From Limnohabitans sp. (GTDB lineage Bacteria > Pseudomonadota > Gammaproteobacteria > Burkholderiales > Burkholderiaceae_C): DNA of 11,438 nt. The notes below the pieces were generated by a model. The model was not told the DNA's origin and did not search any database. It saw only the letters and a list, made by a program, of their open reading frames with translations. This document shows positions 1-6,771 of this stretch, one piece after another. Position numbers and translations under genes: made by a program. How positions within the stretch are numbered: position 1 is the first letter of the stretch; every line of letters begins with the position of its first letter. The stretch is from positions 1 through 11,438 of the forward strand of contig JALQUL010000038.1 of the NCBI GenBank assembly GCA_023260735.1, given 5' to 3'.

Positions 1-801
1 ATTCAAACACAATCTTTTTATCTGATTATTATTGATACTGGATTACCAGTTTTGAATGCATATGAAGTTGTTAAACAAATGACTCTCAATTCGGTCATCA
101 ATAAAACAGCAGTCATTTTGTTGGCCGACCACAATGAGGTGGATGAGCTTACTGAAGCAGTGGAATATGGCAACTTAGACTACCTCACTAGACCAATTAA
201 TACCCGCGAACTATTAACCCGTATTAATGTGCATTTAAAAGCCAACCATCAAGAAAATCAAAGTCGTAATGCATTAGACGCCTTTGGTTATGCCAGCATT
301 ATGGTCAGCGTTACGAATGGCAAAATTTTATGGAAAACACCTCTTGCGAATGAACTACTAGCTCAATATTTTGAAACAGACAGTATTTTTATTGCGGCTC
401 TGGTACATGACTGGTTAAAACGTGAAATTTTTATTAAACACTCACTAAGCGACAACAGTATTAAACCAGCCGATTTAAAAATTAAAAAGGATACGGGACA
501 GCTGTCGTTTCAATTACACAGCCAAGTAGAAGATGATTGTTATTTAGTAGTCATGCGAGAAAGCTCTGACTCCTCTCTTATCACTGCTATCTTGCATGAA
601 TTTAAATTAACACAACGAGAAGCTGAAGTTTTATATTGGCTTGCCAAAGGCAAAACCAATCGTGATATTGGCGACATTATTGGAGCTAGTGCAGCTACGG
701 TTAAAAAACATTTAGAGCGTGTTTTTAGTAAGTTGGCAGTAGAGACCAGAACCTCTGCTGCAGCGATGGTGATGAACCGTATAAATGCTATTCGTTTTTA
801 G
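1..801 (+). CDS. Two-component response regulator, receiver plus LuxR-type HTH (5' end missing)
   Basis: The reading frame is open from base 1, so the start lies outside the window; a TTG at 52 is internal to the receiver fold and is not a credible start. The visible part begins in the receiver domain: a hydrophobic strand ends at Asp (bases 34-36, in LIIIDTGLPVLNAYEV), the expected phosphoacceptor. The later strand reads DYLTRPIN (about 178-201), where families normally have Lys before Pro and this protein has Arg. A middle segment (about 270-600) has a PAS-like look (GYASIMVSVTNGKILWK), but that is only a suggestion. The C-terminal HTH (from 607) reads LTQREAEVLYWLAKGKTNRD, then ATVKKHLERVFSKL, a standard LuxR/GerE DNA-binding domain. 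It lies 167 bases upstream of urtA on the same strand, so control of urea uptake is a reasonable inference; a partner kinase may lie upstream. The family call is firm, the target is not. Confidence 0.88.
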   Translation: MQTQSFYLIIIDTGLPVLNAYEVVKQMTLNSVINKTAVILLADHNEVDELTEAVEYGNLDYLTRPINTRELLTRINVHLKANHQENQSRNALDAFGYASIMVSVTNGKILWKTPLANELLAQYFETDSIFIAALVHDWLKREIFIKHSLSDNSIKPADLKIKKDTGQLSFQLHSQVEDDCYLVVMRESSDSSLITAILHEFKLTQREAEVLYWLAKGKTNRDIGDIIGASAATVKKHLERVFSKLAVETRTSAAAMVMNRINAIRF

Positions 802-827
802 ACTTTTATTTGTTCTCTTAGCAGGTA

Positions 828-865
828 TTGATAAAGATGGCTACGACCAATGTCGTATTTATCAA
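828..865. promoter_or_regulatory. Interrupted inverted repeat upstream of urtA
   Basis: TTGATAAA (828-835) pairs with TTTATCAA (858-865), and inside it TACGAC (842-847) pairs with GTCGTA (852-857) around a CAAT loop; six bases (836-841) on the left arm are unpaired. It sits 27 bases after the regulator stop codon and about 100 bases before urtA. It could be an RNA hairpin ending the regulator transcript, although no clean T-run follows directly, or a DNA operator for the adjacent LuxR-type regulator. I see no convincing sigma-70 or sigma-54 promoter pair in 802-956. Confidence 0.4.
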
Positions 866-868
866 ATG

Positions 869-885
869 TATTAAAAATTTTAATA
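869..885. promoter_or_regulatory. AT-only palindrome upstream of urtA
   Basis: TATTAAAA and TTTTAATA form 8-base arms around a single central A. It follows the 828-865 repeat by three bases and lies about 84 bases before the urtA start. It may be a protein-binding site or part of an AT-rich promoter, but a pure A/T palindrome in an AT-rich genome can arise by chance, so confidence is low. Confidence 0.22.
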
Positions 886-968
886 TTCAAGTGTCAGAAG
901 TGATGAACGAACAAAATGATTTGTATGACCCTTTTAATTAATAGTTTTATTTTTGCTTGGAGTTAACC

Positions 969-2231
969 ATGAAACGTAGATTTTCCCTTAAAGCAATTGT
1001 TGCAACAGTTGCAATTTTAGGTTTGAACGCAGTACCCGCTTGGGCCGCTGACACGATTAAAGTGGGTGTTCTCCACAGTCTTTCTGGCACTATGTCAATT
1101 TCCGAAACGGTTTTAAAAGACACCGTCTTAATGGCCATTGATGAGATTAATGCAAAGGGTGGCGTTTTAGGTAAAAAATTAGAACCTGTAGTAGTAGACC
1201 CAGCATCTAATTGGCCTTTATTTGCAGAAAAAGCCAAACAACTTTTAACCCAAGACAAAGTAGCGGTAGTATTTGGTTGTTGGACTTCTGTTTCTAGAAA
1301 ATCAGTTTTACCTGTATTTGAAGAGCTTAATGGCTTGCTGTTTTACCCTGTTCAATACGAAGGTGAAGAGCTCTCTAAAAATGTTTTTTATACAGGTGCA
1401 GCACCTAACCAACAAGCAATTCCTGCAGTTGAATATTTAATGAGTAAAGACGGTGGTAATGCAAAACGTTTTGTTTTGTTAGGTACTGACTATGTCTATC
1501 CACGTACTACCAACAAAATTTTACGCGCTTTCTTAAAAAGTAAAGGTGTTAAAGATAGCGACATTGAAGAAAAATACACGCCGTTTGGCCATTCCGACTA
1601 CCAAACCATTGTGGCAGACATTAAGAAATTCTCTGCAGGCGGTAAAACAGCTGTTATTTCCACTATTAACGGTGACTCTAATGTTCCTTTTTATAAAGAA
1701 TTAGGTAATGCTGGTTTAAAAGCAAAAGATGTACCTGTTGTAGCATTCTCTGTGGGTGAAGAAGAACTTCGCGGTGTAGATACCAAACCATTAGTAGGCC
1801 ATTTAGCTGCATGGAATTATTTCATGAGCATTAAAAATCCTGCCAATACAGAATTTACGGCTAAATGGGCTGCTTACGCAAAAGCCAAAAATATTGCTGG
1901 TCATAAAGACAAACCACTTACCAACGATCCAATGGAAGCCACTTACATCGGCATCAATATGTGGAAACAAGCAGTTGAAAAAGCTAAATCAACTGATGTA
2001 GATAAAGTGATTGCTGCAATGAGCGGTCAAACATTTAAAGCACCAAGTGGCATTACTAGCAAAATGGATGAAAAAAATCATCATTTGCACAAGAGCGTAT
2101 TTATTGGTGAAGTCAAAGCTGATGGCCAATTTAATGTAGTTTGGAAAACACCAGGCCCAGTCAAAGCCAAACCATGGTCACCTTATATTGTGGGTAATGA
2201 CAAGAAAAAAGATGAGCCAGAAAAAAAATAA
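969..2231 (+). CDS. urtA: Urea ABC transporter, periplasmic substrate-binding protein UrtA
   Basis: Predicted 420 residues, the usual size for UrtA. It binds urea in the periplasm and delivers it to the UrtBC permease. I chose ATG at 969 because GGAG (959-962) sits six bases upstream; the in-frame TTG at 957 overlaps that ribosome site. The N-terminus is a signal peptide: MKRR, a hydrophobic stretch to about residue 22, and an AWA/A cleavage site near residue 26. The RRFSLK start resembles a weak twin-arginine motif, so Tat export is possible though Sec is as likely. The mature protein begins DTIKVGVLHSLSGTMSISE, then carries DPASNWPLFAEKAKQLL, VFGCWTSVSRKSVLPVFE and LLFYPVQYEGEE, which are characteristic of UrtA within the type I amino acid/amide-binding family. 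The tail is unusually Lys/Glu-rich (KKKDEPEKK), the last codons lying in a run of eight A. It is the first gene of urtABCDE. Confidence 0.96.
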   Translation: MKRRFSLKAIVATVAILGLNAVPAWAADTIKVGVLHSLSGTMSISETVLKDTVLMAIDEINAKGGVLGKKLEPVVVDPASNWPLFAEKAKQLLTQDKVAVVFGCWTSVSRKSVLPVFEELNGLLFYPVQYEGEELSKNVFYTGAAPNQQAIPAVEYLMSKDGGNAKRFVLLGTDYVYPRTTNKILRAFLKSKGVKDSDIEEKYTPFGHSDYQTIVADIKKFSAGGKTAVISTINGDSNVPFYKELGNAGLKAKDVPVVAFSVGEEELRGVDTKPLVGHLAAWNYFMSIKNPANTEFTAKWAAYAKAKNIAGHKDKPLTNDPMEATYIGINMWKQAVEKAKSTDVDKVIAAMSGQTFKAPSGITSKMDEKNHHLHKSVFIGEVKADGQFNVVWKTPGPVKAKPWSPYIVGNDKKKDEPEKK

Positions 2232-2246
2232 TCTAACTTAAATCAA

Positions 2247-2290
2247 AAACCACGCTTGACTGAAGTCAAGCGTGGTTTCTTGCATTTTTT
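2247..2290 (+). terminator. Strong stem-loop with T-run between urtA and urtB
   Basis: A perfect 14-base inverted repeat (2247-2260 with 2265-2278, arm AAACCACGCTTGAC) closes on a TGAA loop and is followed after six bases by TTTTTT (2285-2290). This has the form of an intrinsic terminator or a transcript-stabilising hairpin. It begins 15 bases after the urtA stop and ends 24 bases before the urtB start. Since urtB-urtE have no other evident promoter, it probably acts as a partial terminator or 3' processing barrier that lets urtA message accumulate above the permease and ATPase messages. Confidence 0.82.
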
Positions 2291-2314
2291 GAAATATTTT
2301 CTTGAAGGGTCATT

Positions 2315-3892
2315 ATGACAAAGCGTTTTTTTATTGCTCTGTATTTGTTGTTTGCTAGTTATACATTAAGCTGGGCAATGACAGAAACACAGCTCCGATC
2401 GATTGCCGAAGGTGAAAGTGACGCACGAATTGAGGCCTTACACCTTGCAGTTCAAGCTAAACCAGCTCTATTACAAAACTTTTTAACTGCCTTGTTAAAC
2501 GATGAAATCAAACTCACCGCAACTCACGTTGTAGTAGTAAAAGAAGGCATAGCTTTACAATTTTTAGATCAAAAACCTGTACCCAGTACCACCGAGCTAA
2601 TTGATATTGTGAATAACAATCGTATTCGCACAGAAATTGATTTAGCAATTGCACAAATAAAGTTAAGTTCAGTAAACAAGCAAGATAGAACTGATGCCAT
2701 AAAAATGCTAATGCCAGAAGCAAGCTACGATTATTTAACCATCGTCACACAAGCCATTCGTACAGAAAAAGACCCAGCTATTACCGCTGAACTACAACTA
2801 TTAAAAGCATTGATTCAACTGCACAGTAATGCAGCTAGCGAAAGACTACAAGCGGCACAACAATTAAGCCAAAACACTGATGCCAATACCAAGACCCATT
2901 TAATTAAAGCTATCGAAGAAGAAAAAAATAAACAAGTCAAAGAAATAATGCAAGTTTCTTTAGATGCGATTCAAAAATCGCTTTCTAGAAGTGAAAAAGT
3001 GGCTCAAGTATTTTCTGGATTAAGTTTAGGTTCGATTTTACTTTTAGTCGCCTTAGGCTTAGCAATTACCTATGGCTTAATGGGTGTCATTAATATGGCG
3101 CATGGCGAGCTCATGATGATTGGTGCTTACGCCACTTATGTGGTACAAAATATTTTTAAAACTCTTCTACCTGAATATTTTGACTTTTATTTAATTGCTT
3201 CTATTCCAATTGCATTCTTAAGTGCAGCCCTAATGGGAATCATTTTAGAGCGAACTGTTATTCGGCATTTATATGGTCGACCACTAGAGACATTATTGGC
3301 TACGTGGGGTATTAGTTTGATTTTAATGCAGTTAGTGAGAACTATTTTTGGCGCACAAAATGTTGCCGTTGAAAATCCTAGTTGGATGAGTGGTGCATTA
3401 CAAATTAGTAATAGTTTACAACTCCCGATGAACCGAATTTTTATCATTGTTTTTGCCAGCTTGGTTTTACTTGCAATGGTGCTGGTGATGAACAAAAGTC
3501 GCATGGGCTTATGGATGCGTGGAGTAACACAAAATCGTACGATGGCTGCTTGTGTTGGGGTCAAAACCTCTTTGGTTGATGTATTTGCTTTTGCCTTAGG
3601 TTCTGGTATTGCTGGCCTTGCAGGCTGTGCACTGAGCCAAATTGGGAATGTCGGCCCCGATCTTGGTCAAAGCTATATTGTGGACTCATTTATGGTGGTG
3701 GTATTAGGCGGAGTGGGACAACTGACTGGAGCAGTGGTAGCGGCAATGGGACTTGGTGTATTAACTAAGTTTTTTGAAGCCTGGCAAGGTGCAGTATTGG
3801 CAAAAATTTTTGTACTCGCCATGATTATTATTTTTATTCAACGTCGCCCACAAGGTTTATTCGCCCTTAAAGGCAGAAGTGCAGAGGCTTAA
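2315..3892 (+). CDS. urtB: Urea ABC transporter permease UrtB
   Basis: At 525 residues it has the long proteobacterial UrtB form. Residues 1-21 (MTKRFFIALYLLFASYTLSW) are a signal peptide or first membrane segment. About 22-225 is a soluble, Leu/Ala-rich helical region typical of UrtB and probably extracytoplasmic. From about 232 the LivH-like permease begins: GLSLGSILLLVALGLAITYG, then GVINMAHGELMMIGAYATYV, matching the branched-chain amino acid/urea permease family. The cytoplasmic coupling region and last helices lie near 410-475 (GVKTSLVDVFAFALGSGIAG, DSFMVVVLGGVGQLTGAVVA). The protein ends FIQRRPQGLFALKGR, a usual LivH-type end. ATG at 2315 follows GAAGGG (2304-2309) at a normal distance. 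It pairs with UrtC to form the membrane channel. The gene is separated from urtA by the stem-loop at 2247-2290 and from urtC by three bases. Confidence 0.96.
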   Translation: MTKRFFIALYLLFASYTLSWAMTETQLRSIAEGESDARIEALHLAVQAKPALLQNFLTALLNDEIKLTATHVVVVKEGIALQFLDQKPVPSTTELIDIVNNNRIRTEIDLAIAQIKLSSVNKQDRTDAIKMLMPEASYDYLTIVTQAIRTEKDPAITAELQLLKALIQLHSNAASERLQAAQQLSQNTDANTKTHLIKAIEEEKNKQVKEIMQVSLDAIQKSLSRSEKVAQVFSGLSLGSILLLVALGLAITYGLMGVINMAHGELMMIGAYATYVVQNIFKTLLPEYFDFYLIASIPIAFLSAALMGIILERTVIRHLYGRPLETLLATWGISLILMQLVRTIFGAQNVAVENPSWMSGALQISNSLQLPMNRIFIIVFASLVLLAMVLVMNKSRMGLWMRGVTQNRTMAACVGVKTSLVDVFAFALGSGIAGLAGCALSQIGNVGPDLGQSYIVDSFMVVVLGGVGQLTGAVVAAMGLGVLTKFFEAWQGAVLAKIFVLAMIIIFIQRRPQGLFALKGRSAEA

Positions 3893-3895
3893 ATT

Positions 3896-5053
3896 ATGAG
3901 TATTTCAAACTCCTCAATACCTCAATTGAATTCTATTTCTACCCCCAATATGAGCTCTATTCATTATCCACAACGCCAGCTACTTAGCCCTCAAGCCTGG
4001 ATGCTATTTTTGCTGAGTTTAATGGTGTTATGTGTATTAGTTCCCATTTCTAACTTGCTTATTCCGAGCGATAGTGTGTTTCACTTGAGTGATTATGCAG
4101 TTGGATTAATAGCCAAAATAATGTGCTACGCATTGTGCGCTTTAGCGATTGATTTGATTTGGGGTTTTACGGGAATTTTATCTTTGGGACATGGTTTGTA
4201 CTTTACCTTAGGTGCCTATGCAATGGGTATGTATTTAATGCGTCAAATTGGCCTAGAGGGCAACTATAAAAACCCACTACCTGACTTTATGGTTTTTTTA
4301 GATTGGAAAGAGTTTCCTTGGCACTGGGCACTTTCTAATCATTTTTTTGCTAGCCTGTTATTAGTTTTTGTTTTACCTGGTTTAGTCGCATTTATTTTTG
4401 GTTATTTTGCATTTAGGTCCCGTATTAAGGGGGTTTATTTTTCGATTATTACCCAAGCAATGACTTTTGCTGCCATGCTTTTATTTTTTAGAAATGAAAC
4501 AGGTATGGGTGGTAATAACGGTTTTACAGATTTCAAAAAAGTATTGGGTTTTCCAATTGCAACCCAAGAAACCAGAATGTTTTTATTTGTATTAACCAGC
4601 CTTATTTTATTAGCTAGTTTTTTAATCGCTAAAAAAATTGTCAACTCTAAATTTGGCCGCGTTTTAATGGCTATTCGTGATGCTGAATCGAGGGTGATGT
4701 TTTGTGGTTATAACCCTATCACCTACAAGCTCACTATATGGGTTGTCTCAGCCATGATATGTGGCCTTGCAGGTGCTTTATACGTTCTGCAGGTCGGTAT
4801 TATTAATCCTAGTGAAATGAGTCCAGCCAACTCGATTGAAATGGCGGTTTGGGTGGCGGTGGGTGGCAGAGCTAGTTTAGTTGGCCCTATTATTGGTGCA
4901 TTTTTTGTAAATGGTGCAAAAAGTTGGTTAACCGTTGTAGCTCCAGAAATTTGGTTATTCGCACTGGGTAGTATTTTTATTATTGTGACCTTGTATTTAC
5001 CAAAAGGTATTGTTGGTTGGTGGAATGAAAAATTCAAAGGAGCAAATAAATGA
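3896..5053 (+). CDS. urtC: Urea ABC transporter permease UrtC
   Basis: This 385-residue LivM-type permease is the second membrane subunit of the urea importer. After a hydrophilic N-terminus of about 35 residues, hydrophobic segments begin with AWMLFLLSLMVLCVLVPISN. The family core GFTGILSLGHGLYFTLGAYAM lies near residues 90-110. The stretch NPLPDFMVFLDWKEFPWHW is a UrtC-type loop and separates it from amino acid LivM proteins. The region SRIKGVYFSIITQAMTFAAM and the later FGRVLMAIRDAESRVMFCGY are the conserved LivM middle and coupling segments. The C-terminus reads LYLPKGIVGWW. ATG at 3896 lies three bases after the urtB stop, with AGAGG (3883-3887) inside the end of urtB, indicating translational coupling. 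The stop overlaps the urtD start as ATGA (5050-5053). Confidence 0.96.
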   Translation: MSISNSSIPQLNSISTPNMSSIHYPQRQLLSPQAWMLFLLSLMVLCVLVPISNLLIPSDSVFHLSDYAVGLIAKIMCYALCALAIDLIWGFTGILSLGHGLYFTLGAYAMGMYLMRQIGLEGNYKNPLPDFMVFLDWKEFPWHWALSNHFFASLLLVFVLPGLVAFIFGYFAFRSRIKGVYFSIITQAMTFAAMLLFFRNETGMGGNNGFTDFKKVLGFPIATQETRMFLFVLTSLILLASFLIAKKIVNSKFGRVLMAIRDAESRVMFCGYNPITYKLTIWVVSAMICGLAGALYVLQVGIINPSEMSPANSIEMAVWVAVGGRASLVGPIIGAFFVNGAKSWLTVVAPEIWLFALGSIFIIVTLYLPKGIVGWWNEKFKGANK

Positions 5054-5928
5054 CCCCCGATCTTATGATGGAAGGTACTGAACGTTTGACAAAAATGCAA
5101 ACTCAGCGAAAGCCTAATAGCAAAACTGAATCTGGTGATAGGCAAGCTGCGTTCTCTAGGGTGTTAGACCCAGAACATCTTGATATGACTCATGGCCAAA
5201 TTTTATATTTGGAGGATGTATCAGTTAGTTTTGATGGTTTTAAAGCCATTAATCAATTATCTTTGCAAATTGCAAAAAATGAACTCCGCTGTATTATTGG
5301 CCCAAATGGGGCAGGAAAAACCACCATGATGGACATTATTACGGGTAAAACTCGTCCCGATACAGGAGTCGTTTTTTTTGGCAGCACGATTGATTTATTA
5401 AGCTACAAAGAGGCGGATATCGCCAGACTAGGCATTGGTCGTAAATTTCAAAAACCAACCGTTTTTGAAAACCTAAGTGTTTTTGAAAATTTAGAACTAG
5501 CCATTCAATGCAATAAGAATGTTTGGTCCTCTTTTCGCTTTGTTTTAAACGGCGAGCAAAAAACACAATTAGAAAAAATTGTTGAAACTATCCATTTAAA
5601 AGAGAGGCTTCATGATGTTTCTGGTTTGCTCAGTCATGGTCAAAAGCAGTGGTTAGAAATTGGCATGTTATTAGCACAATCGCCCCAACTCATCTTATTA
5701 GATGAACCAGTAGCAGGTATGACTGATCATGAAACCGAAAGAACTGCGCAGCTTTGTTTAGAGTTAAAAAAATCACATTCATTGATAGTGGTCGAACACG
5801 ACATGGGTTTTGTTCAATCCATTGCCGACAAAGTAACTGTGCTACACGAAGGTCGTGTTCTAGCGGAAGGTAGTTTTGCTCAAGTGCAGGCCAACCCACA
5901 AGTGGTTGAAGTTTATTTAGGACGATAA
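5050..5928 (+). CDS. urtD: Urea ABC transporter ATP-binding protein UrtD
   Basis: This 292-residue LivG-type ATPase powers the urea importer from the cytoplasmic face. The first 50 or so residues are a hydrophilic extension, followed by RVLDPEHLDMTHGQILYLED, a lead-in found in proteobacterial UrtD. Walker A GPNGAGKTT is at 84-92, the ABC signature LSHGQ at 194-198, Walker B LILLDEP with Asp218 and Glu219, and the switch His250 in VVEHDMGF; all catalytic residues are intact. The start at 5050 overlaps the urtC stop (ATGA), with AAGGAG at 5037-5042 seven bases before it. The next start, urtE, follows the stop directly, so the two ATPases are probably made in step and work as a heterodimer. Confidence 0.96.
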   Translation: MTPDLMMEGTERLTKMQTQRKPNSKTESGDRQAAFSRVLDPEHLDMTHGQILYLEDVSVSFDGFKAINQLSLQIAKNELRCIIGPNGAGKTTMMDIITGKTRPDTGVVFFGSTIDLLSYKEADIARLGIGRKFQKPTVFENLSVFENLELAIQCNKNVWSSFRFVLNGEQKTQLEKIVETIHLKERLHDVSGLLSHGQKQWLEIGMLLAQSPQLILLDEPVAGMTDHETERTAQLCLELKKSHSLIVVEHDMGFVQSIADKVTVLHEGRVLAEGSFAQVQANPQVVEVYLGR

Positions 5929-6621
5929 ATGTTAAGCATTCAACAATTACATCAATACTACGGTGGCTCGCATATTTTAAGAGGGCTTGATCTTGAGGCA
6001 GAGTTAGGAAAAATCACGGTTATATTAGGTCGCAATGGAGTAGGCAAAACTACCTTACTCAAATCCATTATGGGCTTAGTACCCATTCGCTCTGGTGAAA
6101 TTATTTTAAAGGGTCAAGCTATCCAAAAAATGCCTACTGTCCAACGAGCGTTAAACGGTATTGCTTATGTTCCTCAAGGTCGTGAGATTTTTAGTCAACT
6201 CACAGTAGAAGAAAATTTACTCATGGGCTTGTCGGGTAAAAGTGCAAAAACACCTATACCACCAGAGTTGTTTGAATTATTTCCTGTACTCCATCAAATG
6301 CGCAACCGAAGAGGCGGTGATTTATCGGGTGGGCAACAACAACAATTAGCGATTGCGAGGGCTTTGGCATCGGAGCCTAAAGTTTTAATTCTTGATGAGC
6401 CAACTGAGGGTATTCAGCCCAGTATTATTAAAGATATTGGTCGAATTATTCAGTTAATTGCTAGCAAAGGAAATATGGCAATTGTATTAGTCGAGCAATA
6501 TTATGATTTTGCAGAGTCTTTAGCTGATAATTTTTATGTGATGGACAGAGGTGAAATAGTGGCACATGGTGCAGGCAATGAAATGCAGGCGCGTGGCATT
6601 AAGCATTTAGTGAGTATTTAA
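5929..6621 (+). CDS. urtE: Urea ABC transporter ATP-binding protein UrtE
   Basis: This 230-residue LivF-type ATPase is the partner of UrtD. Walker A GRNGVGKTT is at 34-42, the signature LSGGQ at 132-136, and Walker B LILDEPTEG covers Asp156 and Glu157. The switch position reads VLVEQYYDFAESLADNFYVM, with Gln where most ABC ATPases have His; this VEQ form is usual in UrtE/LivF proteins, so it is not a defect. ATG at 5929 abuts the urtD stop, with AGGA at 5919-5922. It is the last gene of the operon. The next gene, ureD, runs convergently, so this transcript does not continue into urease genes as it does in many urt-ure clusters. Confidence 0.96.
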   Translation: MLSIQQLHQYYGGSHILRGLDLEAELGKITVILGRNGVGKTTLLKSIMGLVPIRSGEIILKGQAIQKMPTVQRALNGIAYVPQGREIFSQLTVEENLLMGLSGKSAKTPIPPELFELFPVLHQMRNRRGGDLSGGQQQQLAIARALASEPKVLILDEPTEGIQPSIIKDIGRIIQLIASKGNMAIVLVEQYYDFAESLADNFYVMDRGEIVAHGAGNEMQARGIKHLVSI

Positions 6622-6654
6622 GGCGCCAAATACATTGATTATTAGCAATAAATA

Positions 6655-6690
6655 ACTTTGAACTGAGCAACTACTTTATCTTTTCAAAGT
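6655..6690. other. Inverted repeat in the urtE-ureD convergent gap
   Basis: ACTTTGAA (6655-6662) and TTCAAAGT (6683-6690) are perfect 8-base arms around a 20-base loop. No T-run follows on the + strand, so it is a poor terminator for urtE; on the - strand it is followed by TATTTATT, a modest U-rich tail. The 150-base gap 6622-6771 holds this, the 6729-6750 hairpin and no gene that I can support. Confidence 0.3.
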
Positions 6691-6728
6691 ATTCACCTCC
6701 TACTCAAGCCGTTTGCAACAAAACTCTT

Positions 6729-6750
6729 AAGCCCATTCCTGGCTGGGCTT
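6729..6750 (-). terminator. Possible terminator hairpin after ureD
   Basis: AAGCCCA (6729-6735) pairs with TGGGCTT (6744-6750), seven bases around an eight-base loop. Read on the - strand it lies about 20 bases past the ureD stop and is followed by AAGAGTTTTG, a short and imperfect T-run. It is the best candidate for ending the comF-trmL-ureD transcript, but weak. Confidence 0.38.
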
Positions 6751-6771
6751 GCAAGGCCTATTTTATTGGTT

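Noticed and set aside
836..856. Possible sigma-54 promoter (TGGC followed by AATG) upstream of urtA
   Set aside because: The downstream GC element is absent at the required spacing, so the match fails.
921..950. Possible sigma-70 promoter (TTGTAT, TTTTAT) just before urtA
   Set aside because: Transcription would start around 957, almost on the ribosome site at 959-962, and the match is weak.
2221..2228. A8 run at the end of urtA as a programmed frameshift site
   Set aside because: It lies in the last three codons, the zero-frame stop follows at once, and Lys codons in AT-rich DNA explain it.
4723..5145. Minus-strand open frame of 140 codons opposite urtC/urtD
   Set aside because: Antisense shadow of strongly supported urtC and urtD; no recognisable domain.
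6475..6500. UrtE switch position Gln instead of His as a defect
   Set aside because: VEQ at this place is usual for UrtE/LivF ATPases.
6691..6704. CACCTCCT near 6695 resembling the 3' end of 16S rRNA
   Set aside because: Only the anti-Shine-Dalgarno core matches; there is no surrounding rRNA sequence. On the other strand it is just AGGAGG with no start codon and frame after it.
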